DNA from: Fistularia commersonii
Lineage: Eukaryota; Chordata; Actinopteri; Syngnathiformes; Fistulariidae
DNA: 64,000 bases
NCBI GenBank assembly: GCA_037954325.1
Contig: JBBMNZ010000007.1
Coordinates: 17,496,001 to 17,560,000 of the forward strand
Reading direction: 5' to 3'
Within the stretch, counting starts at the first letter, position 1; every line of letters begins with the position of its first letter. Positions 1 to 13,758 of this stretch are shown here, one piece after another. The position numbers and the translations under genes were made by a program. The notes below the pieces were generated by a model. The model searched no databases. It saw only the letters and a program-made list of their open reading frames with translations, and was not told the origin of the DNA.

Positions 1-49
1 CATCTTGATACGTTAGCAAGCAAAGTTCAAGCTCAGATCACATGAATAC

Positions 50-102
50 ACACACACACACACACACACTCACACACACACACACAAATTGACACACACA
101 CA
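50..102 (+). repeat. (CA)n microsatellite, interrupted
   Basis: CA repeats broken by CT and AATTG interruptions. The following sequence to 930 shows no gene. Confidence 0.9.
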
Positions 103-930
103 TGCCTTAACACAAGCTGCCACCGAGCTGGGTGTATCATAAATACACATGAAAGGGAGGTCATAGTGTGAGCAGCGTTAATATGGATTGCTCAATCGTG
201 TGTGTGTTTGTGTGGATGAGGTTATTGGATTTAATCCACCGCATAATGTGTTTAGGCAGTGAAAGACTCCTTATGGAAATGGGAAGGCCTTGACCTTTCT
301 GGATGCATCTGATTACTGTCAGCTTCACTTAATCAAAAGTGTGTTTATGTCTTGTACTAATGTGCAGGGGGAAATGTCCGGGGTTGAACAGTGAGAACAA
401 AACAAATAGAATGGACCTTTTTTCACACAAGAGTCACCAACTGTCTGAAATTCGTTGTGTTTTTTTGGTCAATGACCCATCTCAAATGTGTGCTTGAACA
501 AAAAAGATATAATCATGTATTTAAAAAAAACACGACACATTCAACACACTAATAAGTCAGTGTTGTCGCCCCATCATGCTAAGTTATTCAGTGTCACCCT
601 TCACTGCAATTCATTATTGAGTATTTATGAATTTTTCATTTTTTTTTGTAAGTATTTTCCCATCATTTAAATGAAAAATGCGCACCAAGTGGCTAAATAT
701 TTACTGAAATACATATCAAAATTGAGCTTAATAAGTTTAATAACCTAAAATTTAATTTTCTTTTGAATTAATATTACCTCTGTCATTTCTCTGTTGCGAC
801 AAGGGCACAAATCCGCAGTTCTCCAAAACCATTAGCCTGAATAAATGAAGTGAAATGAAAACAAGATGTTCCAGAACTTGTATGTCAAGAACTTGCAGCA
901 TCACCTTAAGAGAAAAAAAATTAATGTACC

Positions 931-956
931 TGTGTGTGTAGTGTGTGTGTCTGTGT

Positions 957-1022
<66 letters not shown>

Positions 1023-1037
1023 TTTTTTTTTTTTTTT
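931..1037 (+). repeat. (TG)n microsatellite followed by poly-T
   Basis: About 90 bp of TG with TA and TC interruptions at the start, then A and a 16-base T run (1022-1037). Translations of this tract as poly His-Thr or Cys-Val are not genes. Confidence 0.95.
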
Positions 1038-1200
1038 GACAAAAATTCTCCAGAGGCTTCAATTATTAGCACAAGGTGGGAGACCCTCAGTCTTTGAGCC
1101 CTCAACTTAGCGTGTTGGTCGATTAACCGCTAGCTTGGTAACTTCCTGCCCATGATAATCTTTTTTTTTTTTTACAGTTGATAATCTGGAGTGATCTTAA

Positions 1201-1284
1201 CCCTCATATTATATTAAGGGTCAACTTGACCCATTGGGTCAATGGGTGAAATGGGTCAAATTGACCCTTAACATAATATGAGGG
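1201..1284. mobile_element. piggyBac-like MITE, 84 bp, TTAA flanks
   Basis: The two halves are nearly perfect inverted copies. The left reads CCCTCATATTATATTAAGGG and the inverted right reads CCCTCATATTATGTTAAGGG, both continuing into GTCAA(C/T)TTGACCC. TTAA flanks both ends (1197-1200 and 1285-1288), the target of piggyBac elements. With a short spacer it would fold into a single long hairpin. It has no coding capacity. Confidence 0.82.
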
Positions 1285-1288
1285 TTAA

Positions 1289-4200
1289 CAATGTACGCAA
1301 CATTAAGGATGGATGTTTCTTGGCTGCCAATCTGGTCAGGGATTTTGTCCCCGTTTGGACCTGCAGTTGAATCAAATAGCACAAAACTCAGTATCAAATA
1401 GCATCTTACTTCAGGTATACTATGAAATGGTAATAGCTGATATAATGCTGATATGTAGCACAAGTCCTTGACAGTCCTTGTAATCAGGAAGGATCATGAG
1501 CCAAGCGCTGGCGCAGAGGTACCGAGCTATTCAACGTTCTCTGTTGTCAAAGTTCCATCGTGTATCAAGATCCAGCTGAACTCATGAACCACATTTTTTT
1601 ACGGTTGAGAACGTTACGTTACGCAGAGACTCTTAATGAGGATCCTTCATGAGATGTTCCCTGCTGTGTTGTAAGCATATGTATGTGTCGCCTTGACATT
1701 GCTGCTGACAAGAGTCTCTGCCTGAATGCCGCTCAGATGTGAGTGGGGGAGGGGGGGCTCAGCCGGGCGCAGGAGGACGTTTCCTGCTCTCACATTGCAT
1801 TAAATGCGGGAGAGGTTGATGTCACAGGAGGAAATGCTCAGAAATCTGCTGTTTATTTATCTATTTATTTCATTATTTTTGCAGAGGTTATATGAAAGCC
1901 CCCATTTGCCTGTTAGTAGGACCTCGTATGAGCCCTGCACGTATTTTCTTGAAAACTTTTACAAGAGGCACGTCCGCCCAGGGTAAGAGCCATTAGAGCA
2001 ACATTAAGCAGCATTTTCTACTCAAACTAACAGTTTCAGTATCTGCAGCCTCTCTCATATAGCTGGTACTGCTGCTTTCAGGAATTAGTATCTAGAGTGG
2101 AATTCCTCAGAATAGATATCATGGCAAAGGCTACAAAATAAGTGGCAATTTTCATTGGGGGAACAGAAAGGAGGTGGACGAAAACTTATTGCTACCATGT
2201 CGATAGTGTTGTTGATTTTGACAGAGATGTAGTTCGGGGGAGTTATCGGTCGGTGCAGCCCCATCAAACTGTCTGTTGACTGGAGATGAGACGAGCAGTC
2301 GTAGAAGCACAAATCATTGATCCCGTTTCGCTGCGAATAAAAAAAAACATGTCCACTTGCAAAGAACTAGTTTAGCAATGAAATGGGAAAAATACAGTAA
2401 CCCTCTGTATATGTGTTAGATTAAACCGCTGTATAATTTAGTGTTTATCATAGATCACAATCCTTGGCAAGCAGCAGCAAGGTGGTAACATCATGATAGG
2501 AAGATTTCCTCAACTGGAAGTCTTCCTGGGAAGACGACCCCTCTTAGGGTCACAAGGGGTTTATTCACGTCAAGTTAATAAAGTAAGCTCTGATTGGACG
2601 GGCTGTTCTAAGACAGGAGTTATTTACATATTTGGAAAAGAACTGTACCTGGATGAGAGGATAAAAACTTCGGTATATTTTTGTTCAGAGAGCGCATCTC
2701 TTGTAAACCCCCTTGCCATGTTGCTGGTGTTAATGCTCCAATCTTATCAGGATCAAAAGATCTTAAATTGAACCCGGCTGGCTCCCATATTCAAAGATGT
2801 TTCGATTACTATATCATCCCATTTCCTCCGGGGTTTTCACATCAAGCCATGATGGTTAGCGTTTGCTCAAAATACTTGGAAGACCTATATCTTCATACCT
2901 CTACTTACATATTCATAAAAAAGAAAATTGCGTGCAGACAATCATCATGAAATATTTGTTTCCCTAACTGAATGTTTTCAGAGCTTTCGCAGGTTTCATC
3001 GTGGGGTTTGGGTTGGCTGCGTTTTCATTTCATTCCCAGTGCCATCCAATGTGGTTTCCACGGTGCGATCTGCGATAAGGCGTCCCGGTTTCATTGTTTG
3101 TTAAAGCCTGTGTGCAATACCTGTGCGGTTTAGCTCAGGGATTCCTGTTTGAAGCGAGTATGTCTGTCTGCATGCACGTGTGAGCTGTTGTTGTTACACA
3201 AAGATCCTCCGACCATCGCATTTATGAATAAGTTAGTAGTTACTTAGTTACAGACTCTTTACAAAATTCCAATGTGTTTCACTTGGTGATGCAGCTTCAG
3301 CAAGGAGACAGAACAGACATAGATGTCTTGAAAGGTTATCGCAAGCAGAGGAACTGAGGTTCACTCTCATAATGCTCGTCTGGCTTTTCTGAAAAAGCAA
3401 TAAACGCAAACACAACAGCTGGGGCTTTAGATTGACTGTCGCGGTAATGAGATCAACTATAAGCATAAAGAATGCTACTGAAGCTGTAAACCAAGATCCT
3501 CCGCCTGGTGTAAATCACTGCCAGGTGTACCAGTTGTCATTTTCTGGCATCTGTATTACAGTCCAAAGTCCTCTGACATGGAAATGAGATTTAGAGTTTT
3601 CTGCACGTTTTGTATTTTATTCTACTGACACGCAATGTACGGTTAACATGATCCATTTCTAAGATCTCCAGTTAAAAGGCGTTGGTGTTTAGTGCAAACA
3701 TGAGTACTAATGACATAAAGTGCAAACACACATACACATATACATGAATGCATTTAATTACATGTTCAAAAACATATGGAGTTAAGTTGTTAATATCCTC
3801 CCCTTCCCCCCCAACCTGAAATACGGAAAAATAAAAATTAATGTTAAAGTTAAGCTTGGATCTCAAATGATGAATAATTAGTGCAGTTATGGTGGACACT
3901 CTTCACGTAAGTTGCCTTTATTGATGCTGCATTTGTTTTGGAACAACCGAACCACCGATATATATAAAGTGGTAATAGAAGCGGTTTTATTTTTATTATT
4001 ACTTTAGTTTAGTGCAGAATTTTTACAGTGAATCTGCTTGTTCACAACTAAAACATAGTGCGGCAGATTAATATTGTATAACAAATGTTGCACTAGTGTA
4101 TTTAATTCTCGTGACACAAAACCAGTATGACTCTGTGTTCAGTCAGCAATGACGGGAACAACTGCGGACCACTCGTCTGGTTGACGTCCAGGTCTGTTCT

Positions 4201-7200
4201 CTTTGCTTTCAGCTTAAAACCTCCCTCGCTAAAAACCTGGAAATAACACTTTTCAGTTACGCTTTAATGATGTAAGTTAACTTCGAACTGAAAAGTCATT
4301 TCTTTTGAGGAAAGGAAGTCAGCTGAGGCATTTTTCCGTTTTTTTTCCTCTTAGTATCACCTGCAATGAAGCCAGATGGAAAAACAACAAGGATTTCATA
4401 TTGTGTTTCAAAAGTGAAGGGAGGAAGAGTAGCATTGAGCAGCTGTGTGCCTTAATTGACTCTTACAAAGATCAGCAAAATGAAGACACCTTTTATTCTT
4501 TCATTACAAGAAAGTGTATGTGTCTTCCAAAAGCCTTTTTTTTTCTGCAAAGATGCAAATAATTGGTCCAGATGCATCAAACTGCAATTATCAAACAACA
4601 AAAAAAAAGCTTAAACTTAAAGGCAATGAAGGGCAGTGTTTATTTTTTGAAATTAATTAAAGCTAAACCTGCATGCCTTTTCCTACCAGCTGTCCTTAGC
4701 ACCCAAAGAAACTGTCTGGATTCATGTGTGTTGCCAGGACATATCATCACATGCCAAACTGCACAAGCACATTGACACACACATACACACACACACGAAC
4801 ACACAGCAGACACTACAAATACAATAACAGGATGAAAATCACTCGCTTTCATCTCTTGAGTTTTAAAAGTGTCTGGATGTTATGAACAAAAAAGAAAAAA
4901 AAAAACAATCACTACTGACACTTAAAAAAAATCCAGATAAACAGAAGAGCACATATTGACGCCACCAACAATTATCATTCATACAAGCATCGTTGTCCTT
5001 TTTAGTGGTTCAGTTTTTGTCTTTTTCGAGGACCAAATGGACTCCGACTAATGCAAGCAAGTGTTTTTTGTCCCTAAACACATTTTTTAGAAATGTAGCA
5101 GCAAACACTAGCTCTGTTGTTTGCTTGCTTCTTCCTGTTTGCATGCCGTATAATTGTGCATAGAATTTCAATCATTGGCTGGCTCACCCATTTTCACTCA
5201 AACTGTAAATGTCTATTGTGTACAGTCAGATGGGGATGGGCGGAATATCCCCTTAGCCTTTTCGTCCAACCGTCAGCATTCGAATTACCTTTTGCTTTGT
5301 TTTCATTTATTTTCTTAATAAAACCCTGCCTATCTCTGCACCCCCTTCATCATGCTATATCCCAAAATAATTGGCAGGAATTAATGAAATTGTAAAAGAG
5401 TGGAACCCCATAGCATGTTTTTCAGTTTTGTGCTAATTAATCTGTACTTTGGGGGAGATAAAGGACTTCCCTTAAACATTTCAGACACTGAAATGCCAGC
5501 CTGGATTATTCAACCATGATTATCTTCCATTTATTTTTCTTCAAAGAAATGCATCAAGAGCTGGAGAAGGTGAAACTCCCTGGAACTCAATATGCTTGAT
5601 TTTTTTTATCATACTTTTAGAATATGTTGCCTGCATTAGCTATTCTTCCATGTATTTCTTTTAAAATAAATATTCCAGTAATACTCAGTTCAGGATTCCT
5701 ATCACAACCTCCCAATGCTAATTCTGTCAATAATTTTCATTGATACAGTAATTGCCGTAAAATATCACAGGAGCCGCAATGCCATCTACAGTGGCAGCAA
5801 TACTGACAAAAATAACAGTTTTTAAGACAGAAGGACTGACAAAAATAATAGCAGCAGTTAAGAAAATTATTGTGAATAACAGCCTCTCCTCTCGCTTGAT
5901 GACAGTTGGGATCACCTATTGACTTAGTAATAAACAAACGGAAAATTTCAATGTTGCTCTTTACAATTTGTAAATTTAAGGTGGTACTGAGAAAGCGGTG
6001 ACTTGAAAAATGGAAGAAAAATTCAATTCTTGACTATAAGCCGCTACTTTTTCACACACTTTGAACACTGGGGATTAAACAATGATGCGGTTAATTTATG
6101 GTTTAGCTTCATGCTGCCAAAACATTTAGCCCCATCACATTGGACCAATGAAACTACCATGAAATTCTGACGCTATTCAATTCCGACACTGAAGAAGACT
6201 TTAATGGTTTAAATGTGCAAGAAAAAAAAAAATAGATGGAATAATGCGCAGGAGGAAGACCAAGATATCCATCAGCTGGAGTAGGACAAAGTGGAAATAG
6301 AAAATTTTTCCTTGTGTTATTTATGATTAATCTTTTTCATCAGCCGTGTTACAGGCACTGTTTTGAAAAAAGTATTTCCAGTATGTATTGGTGGATGTTA
6401 CCGGTATGTATTTAAGTTAACAGAATGTTTCTGTGCAACATCTTTCTCTATAAATATCTCATGTTACAGCCGGAAACCTGCAGCTTATAGACAAGTGCTG
6501 CCTATATACAGTATGTACACATATTTATCGATTTATTTAACTGATTCGGCTTACATTCAGGTGCGCTCAATAGTCCGGAAATTATGATAGTTGACCTTTG
6601 GCTTAACCAGCTCACCTGAAGTCTGAGGTATCTCTCTTACCCTATTTGACTTTCACTAAATTGCGTGCAAAACATGACACATATTATAACCACTGGAAGC
6701 GAGTTTTCTGATTTAGGCGATGCATTACTTCCCTCCTATGTCTGATGTCTTTGAGCCCAGAAGCTAATCCATACTTTTGTTGTGACTACAGAAATGTTTA
6801 TTTTATTTTACAAAGTGAGTTAAACAATTGTCCAACCTCATTCACCCGTGTCTGACATTCTCAAAAAGCAATTTCATTTTTGCAAAACATTAAAGAGGCC
6901 TCAGCCTGTTCACCATGTTAACATCAGTTCATCTGTTCAACACAAGAACAGATCTAACACAAAACTCAGTTATTATGCTAATAATCCTGCTGAGTTTCTG
7001 GCTATGGGCGATCAATATCTCAACAAGTCAACTTGCATCGGCAATTGATCACAATCAGTTATGTTTATATGCATTTGCTGAAATATGCCTTATAAGTTAA
7101 TAGAATTATGAATGAAAAACAAAGTTAAAGCATTAATATTCCTTGTGTGTACTTATAATCCCAAGAGGTGTTTCAAAATAAAAGCAGACCTGTGTATTTT

Positions 7201-9455
7201 TGTTTTGCCATGCTGAATCCTAACAGTAATTACGCTGATATTTTTGATGTTTTCAATATTTTGATGTTCTGTAACAGCTTGAAATGCTGAATGTTGTGGG
7301 AAGGACTGGAGCATCTTTAAAGGCGTGGCAAAATTAAAGATCTTTGTTATTATGCCACTAACCCAAAAAAGAAAAAAAGATACAGAATGGGCAGTGGTGA
7401 AAGAGAAATCGATTAAAATGTGTCGGGATTCAAATGGACCCCATGAATGTGACTGGACCTTACTCCGAGCTTAAAATGGACACGGCATGTAAGTGTTGGC
7501 TTGAATGAGGACACATTGCCATGGAAACAATAGTCGCAATCTTTGTAATGAACAACAAATAGGGATGGTTAGAGCATGAAAGAAATGTAGTAATAACAGG
7601 ATATCAAGACTTTTTTTGTGCAGATGTGCTTGCCACAAAGCTAAAAATTGCCCCCATTTCATTTGACTCCTCATCGTCACAAAGATTTTTCTTTTTTGCG
7701 GTTTAAAGCACCTTATAGTACGATTTCCCGGCACATCTGATGGCATCTGGGTTCCTGTGGGCGGGTTCCTTTTCAGGTTCACATCTGTGCATGCTAACCA
7801 CGCAGCACACACACTTCTCTGCAGCACGCACACATTCTCCTTCAAACACACTTTATTAGTTTCTTCCTCCGTCTCTGTAACACCCACACGTACATCAATA
7901 TGCACACATTTCTGCCCGTTCTTTCCCCTTTCTTATTTTACCTCACTTCACTATTTCACCTTGGCCTAATCCTGAGAGTCCATCACTTCGAGGTCAAAAA
8001 GTCATCCCCTGCCTACCTTCCCCTCCCCGCTTCCAAGGAATTCTGAAGAGCGTCATTTAAAGATTTCTACCTAGTTGTCCAGGACATTAAGATCATTAAG
8101 TGAAAGTAATGGCCAGGCGTGATTCCACACACACTGATGAGCTCATTGGGAAATTGGTCTGGAAAAATCTAATCCAATTCACAATAGCCGCGGAAGTTCT
8201 TTACTCCCGCTGATCCTTTATGTAACATGGAATGGTTGGGCTGCTAGTGATGAAGTGGCCTCATCCGCGGGGAGAAGGGAGTGGGGGGAGGGTAATTAAA
8301 ACGTGTTGCCCTTCGGGGTAAAGATATACTTGAAAGGGAGAAGTGAGAATTAGGACAAAAGATTTGGAGAGATGAAACGGAGATAGAAAGGTTAAATGAT
8401 GTTCAGAAAAGATGGAGGGCTTTAAACGGCTATAAAAAGTGATGGGGCTAATAGCATGGTGGTGTATAGTCTGTAACATCTACACCCTCTTAGCAATCAT
8501 TGTTGTAGTAGTTATAAATATTTATATTTGATATAATCAGGTGCACTGCGTGAACCTTTGCATTTTGCCCTTAATTGAAAATGACATGTTTAAAGAGGAA
8601 ATTAGTGACCTTAAATCCTTCAGAAATTACCTGAGCACCAGCAAGAACAGAAAGAACTTAAGATCTGACATGAATGAATAATATTAATGCAATAATTAAA
8701 TAATCTGGATTAATAATACATGTGTGATGATTTTATATCTCGGCAATATGAATATGTTTACTCGTTACTCTGAACGACGGTATTTTTTTCTGAATCAAAA
8801 AGTTAATAAAGGTTTTATTTTCCAAACATTGAAATTGGAACAGATTCAGACTTGCCTCCTGACAAAGCTGTTCAGAATTTTTTAGGAAGTGGGATTCAAA
8901 AGGTTTATGCAAATTTGGGTAAATGTTTGAGGTTTATGCAAATGTGGGCAAATGTTTGGGGATAAAGAAATGAAATATTCTCTACAGTTATTGTCAAAAG
9001 TAGACCAGTTCTCATTTATTTTGATATTTTCCAGTTGAGAAGTTAATCATTAGATGTGTTAGAATAGAGAATTATTTTAAGTCATAAACTCATTAATTCG
9101 CAATGTGTTTAAAAGTTGTGATTGAGGCCTAAGAATAGAAAAGGGGAGGAAAAAGATTCTAAAATCGGGTAAGGCATGAAAAAAAATGACACAATTATAT
9201 ATATTTAAGAAGGTTTTCCTTTTTATATATATGTATTACGTTTCATTGAGTATACATTAAACTTGTTCTGTCAAAAAATAGCAATGTACTACAATAAGCT
9301 TCACTCACAGAATATTAGGAGTACCTACTGTGAAAAGTCCAGTTTAGAAAAAATGGAAATTAAGAGTTATTTTAAGTGGAATCTGACAATTAGGCGGCTA
9401 CAAATTTAATTACAGATCATGAAACCATGTGTAATGATTTTTAACTCGAACAAGC
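1289..9455. other. No gene seen (about 8.2 kb)
   Basis: AT-rich sequence with only short, unconserved open frames on either strand. It holds a short (CA)n tract (4770-4800) and nothing with recognisable protein, RNA or element termini. It may be intergenic or lie in an untranslated intron of RALY. Confidence 0.6.
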
Positions 9456-11095
9456 ATTCTTCTTCTCCTTTCGGCTTTTCCCTCCAGGGTTCACAACAGC
9501 AAATAAACCTTCTCCATCTAAACCCTATTCTCTGTATCCTCCTACCTTCATATCTTCTCTCACTGCGTCCATAAATCTTCTCTTTGGTCTTCCCCTAGAC
9601 CTCTTGCCTGGCAGCTCAAATTCCAGCATCCGTTTACCAATATATTCACTATCCCTCCTCTGTACATGACCCAACCATCTCAGTCTGGCTTCTCTGACCT
9701 TCTCTCCAAAACATCTAACATGTGCTGCTCCTCTGATAGACTCATTCCTGATCTTTTCCATCCTGGTCACTCCTAAAGTGAACCTTAGCATCTTTATCAA
9801 TGCAACCTCTAGCTCTGCCTCAAGTCTTTTCGTCAGTGTAACTGTTTCTAGCCCATACAACATTGCTGGTCTCACCACAGACTTGTACACCTTTCCTTTA
9901 ATTCTGATTCCTTTAATTCTGATAGTCTTCTATCTCATAGTGCCCCTGACACTTTTCTCCACCCATTCCAACCTGCTTGAGCCCGTCTCTTCACCTCTTT
10001 TCCACACTCCGTTGCTCTGGACTGTTGACCCAAAGTACCTGAAATCCTCCTACTTCTTGATCTCCACTCCCGGAGCCTCACCGTTCCACCTGAGTTCCTC
10101 TCATTCACACACATATACCGTACTCTGTCTTGCTGTGACTAACTTTCATTCCTCTCCTTTCCAATGTATACCTCCTCTTCTCTAGATTTTCCTCAACCAG
10201 TTTTCTGCTCTCACTACAGATCACAATGTCATCTGCAAACATCATGGTCCATGAAGATTCCTGTCTAACCTCATCTGTCAGCCTGTCCCTCACCTTTACG
10301 GCCCCTACAGGGCACCGCACCACTGTCTCACAGCTCGCATACATGTCCTGCACCAGTCTAACATACTTCTCTGCCACTCCAGATTTCCTCATACCATTCC
10401 AGAGCTCCTCCTTTGCACCCTGTCATATGCTTTTTCTAGGTCTACAAAAACACAATGCAGCTCCCTCTGGCCTTCTCTGTACTTCTCTATTAGTATTCTC
10501 AAAGCAAATACTGCATCTGTAGTCCTCTTTCTAGGCACAAAGCCATACTGCTGTTCACAAATGCTGACTTTTGCTCTCAGTCTAGTTTCCAGTACTCTTT
10601 CCCATAACTTCATTGTATGGCTCATCAACTTTATCCCTCTATAGTTGCCGCAATTCTGCACATCTCCCTTGCTCTTAAAAATGGACACTATCACACTTAG
10701 TCTCCAGTCTTCAGACATCTATAACTCTCTATGAGAGTGAACAATCTCTAAGAGTGTTGAATAATTGTGTCAGAAACTCTAATGCTGCCTCTCCTAGACA
10801 CTTCCACACCTCCACAGTTATATCGTCAGGACCAACTGCCTTTCCACTCTTCATCCTCTTCAATGCCTTCCTCACTTCACTTTTACTAATCTGTGCTACT
10901 TTGTGGTCTAGAATAATCACCTCTTCTACCCTTGCCTCTCTTTCATTTTCCACATTCACCAGCTCTTGAAAGTACTCTTTCCATCTTCCCATCACTCTTC
11001 TAGCATCTGTCAATACTTTTCCCCCTCTATCCTTAAGCACCTGGACCTGTTGTACATCCTTTCCATTTTTATCTCTCTGGTTCGCCAACCTGTAT
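9456..11095 (-). pseudogene. RTE-like LINE, 5'-truncated copy with RT domain
   Basis: On the minus strand, consecutive frames carry the RT domain of an RTE-type fish LINE. In order they are KALKRMKSGKAVGPDDITVE, then NYRGIKLMSHTMKLWERVLE, EQQYGFVPRKRTTDAVFALR, VFVDLEKAYDRV, MRKSGVAEKYVRLVQDMY, the catalytic MFADDIVICSES (about 10243-10208) and SKTEY. The C-terminal part follows, with KMLRFTLGVTRM, RWLGHVQRRD and GRPKRRFMD. The segment with the usual GLHQGSALSPFLFA between the Tyr-rich and FADD blocks is deleted. The endonuclease is absent, and the frame is broken in several places. The 3' terminus is a GAAGAAGAATG-type end near 9456. Confidence 0.88.
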
Positions 11096-11099
11096 AGAT

Positions 11100-11222
11100 C
11101 ATTCTTATTATAACATTATTACAGTCATTTGGCAGACGCTTTTAACCAAAGCAGCTTACAGTGGAAATTGAACCCAGGACCTCATACATGCGAAGAATGC
11201 GCTCTACCACTGAGCTACATAC
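11100..11222 (-). repeat. tRNA(Ala)-related SINE copy
   Basis: Read on the minus strand it starts TGTAGCTCAGTGGTAGAGCG, then TTCTTCGCATG (anticodon-loop-like, CGC) and a B-box-like GGGTTCAAT, as in tRNA-Ala. The acceptor 3' half is not closed. Instead it continues into GCTTTGGTTAAAAGCGTCTG and CCAAATGACTG, the 3' tail shared by many fish SINEs. It is therefore a SINE, not a working tRNA gene. It abuts the 5' truncation point of the LINE, in the same orientation. Confidence 0.78.
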
Positions 11223-11453
11223 AACACAATCAATAAACAGTCAGAGTTTAAATTACATACTGATGATATTGAAAAGTTGGAATGGCGTTTTTTTTTAATG
11301 GTTCCAGGGTTCCAGTGGTTCTGGTGCTCCCAGCCACACAGTCACCACTATCCCTGTTTTCAGCATCTTATGCCTCCAGGAAAGTTATTTTCAAATTGAT
11401 CTCACCTGAAACACCCCTTTCTTTACACAGCTTAATATTTTGAACATGTTTTG

Positions 11454-11492
<39 letters not shown>

Positions 11493-11551
11493 CGTGTGTG
11501 TGTGTGCGCGCGCGCGCGTGTGTGTGTGTGTTTGTGTATGTGTGTGTGTGT
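11454..11551 (+). repeat. (TG)n-(CG)n compound repeat, Z-DNA candidate
   Basis: About 98 bp of alternating purine-pyrimidine sequence with a pure GC-alternating core at about 11506-11519 embedded in TG repeats. Such alternation is the strongest sequence type for the left-handed helix. Confidence 0.95.
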
Positions 11552-13734
11552 TTATTTCATCTAGTCTGGCTTTACTCACACACATAAGCTGGGTTGAGGT
11601 TTGGGGGCTGGGAGAAAGAAATGTGCTTTATTAAAATTTATTACACATTCAACTTTCAAAAGCCCGATAGAAGCTGAGCGCGGACGCTAACAAGCATGGT
11701 AGTTTGTCCTGCAGTGACCTGCCTGGAGAGCCGGACTGTGCTTAGGAGGTTTGGCATTTTGCTTGATTTAGGGATTGTTTTTTTGAAGCTTTCTACCCAC
11801 ATATTATATATTTAGATTCCTTATTTTTGGCAAGAGTTTCGGCTCCAACTCCCCTGTTTATCAGGATTTTTGAGAGTCACATGCTCAATAGAGCAGCCCA
11901 GATGTCCAGCAGTAACCCTCCCCCCCATGCCATGTCAGAAGTTGGTCATCCCAGCCAAACATTTAGTGAAGTATTACTGCCTAAAGGTTAATTGTTTTTT
12001 AATGTGCTTGGAACAGTGTCAAACGATCTCTATTGTATAGCGCTTGGTTAGCTGGTTAGCTCGCTAACTTACCCAACTCATTTAACAATATAAATATTCT
12101 GAATGACCAGGCTGTCCACTTTTTCGCATTGGTAATCCTTAATCACCTGGCGCTGTTTGCCAAAATACCTGAAAGTGATGTGTGAGGAATCTGAAATTAT
12201 ATTGTATCCAAGGATGCCATATTGGAAATGTTTGAATTACTGAGACAACTTCTCAGTCAGGCAACCAGTGTCCATTTAATTTCAGCGAGCTGATCATTTC
12301 TCATTTGTCCAGGCCCCTGGCGGCCTGGGCCACTGATGTAATTTCATCATATCCTGTGGATTAGTATCATTTTCTGCCAATAACTAATTACTTTACCATT
12401 TAGGAAATAATTATCTCAGAAAAAAAAGTTGACATGCGACTTATTGATAATAATAATAATAATAATAATTCAAAGGCTTTTTCACATCCTTCTTCCTTAT
12501 ATAATATAGACAGTTTGTTTTTACATCTCACACCAATAGAAGGTCAATGTCATGTCATATAATATCCAAAAGGTTAATTAACCTCGGCACAGGTCACAGG
12601 GTGCAACCCTAGGCTGTAGGCAGGGTTCACCCAGAATGGACTGCAAGTTAAGCACAGAGCTAAAATGCATATAGTGAGAAAATTGAAAACTTATTGAAAT
12701 TCAAATGTCCGATGCAAAGTCAATGCAAAGTGCACACATTGATATAATCAATAGGGGTTTTTGGCTCACGTCACTGGATCATACATTATGAGTCAAAACA
12801 ATTGTCAGCTTGTGAAATGACTGGCTGCTCATTACAAGGATCTGTCTTTGAGATTTCATTCATTTATCAGAGCTACAATTTCACTGAAAGGCTGCAATGG
12901 CAAGGGCTGAGAAAAAAATCGCAAGTCTATCTGTGTTTCACTGCACTGTACAGATCCTCCAGGCTCAAAGTGATGAATAAACAGTCACTGAATTACATTG
13001 CAAGTGTGCTGAACTCATTTATTTATTTATCAATTGATTTTAAAAACTGTGCGCCAGACTCACATTGGACTGATGCTTGACAGAATGATAGTTTGAAAAA
13101 CTTTATATAGTAAACATTTATGACATAAATATAACAATATTGCCACCTTCCTGGCTTATTTTTTGCAGTAAAAATTTGCACCAGGTACCTCTTTTTTTTT
13201 TTTTAGAATGTCATCACATTTTATAAATAAACCACCGCAAACAAGGAGAAGAGACCCTGAAGAGTAAGACTTGTTTCTCTGTGGCCCAGAAACAGTAGAA
13301 ATCTGGAATCTTGTTCTGGCAGTTTTTTTCCTGCTGGGCTGCTGTTGCTCAAATAGAGGTTTCATCTCGGGATGGCACGTCTACCTGTAATGCTTTGCCA
13401 ATTTTCAGTATTTCATTTGCTATACCTTGGTAATTTTCCAATAATTTTGTTGGTAAATTCTTTCCAGTTCCGTTTATTACTATACCACGTGCTCTACAAA
13501 TTGGTCTTGATCTTTTGCGTGATAACATTATTATAAAGCCCAATGACTTGAATTGAACTGAAAGTTATCAAAGGGATTGTTATAATCATGAAAAGACTGA
13601 ATATCCTCCTGTATTTGTACTATCTTACATGCAAAGCTCAATTGGCTGCCAAAACCAAAAATGTTGAATATATTCTCTAATAACTACTTATAGTAAATCA
13701 GTTGTTGGTCTATATAGTTCTATTACATTCTTTG
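11552..13734. other. No gene seen (about 2.2 kb)
   Basis: It holds an (AAT)n run at 12446-12470 and possibly a degenerate SINE 3' remnant near 12560-12640. Some minus-strand reading around 13160-13540 is open but unrecognised. It ends in a (TA)12 tract at 13735-13758. Confidence 0.5.
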
Positions 13735-13758
13735 TATATATATATATATATATATATA
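13735..13758 (+). repeat. (TA)n tract
   Basis: About 12 TA units directly abutting the 3' end of the LINE copy that follows on the minus strand. Confidence 0.95.

Noticed and set aside
2490..2950. LTR-like stretch with AATAAAG and GATAAAAAC motifs
   Set aside because: The order of signals is wrong for an LTR and no ends or duplication are visible.
7471..7905. 144-codon minus-strand frame
   Set aside because: No recognisable domain or splice context, and uneven composition; most likely chance.
11100..11222. Functional tRNA-Ala gene
   Set aside because: The 3' half cannot close the acceptor stem and continues into a SINE tail.
12560..12640. Possible inverted SINE 3' remnant
   Set aside because: Only a GGGTGAACCCTGCCT-like core matches; too short and diverged to support.
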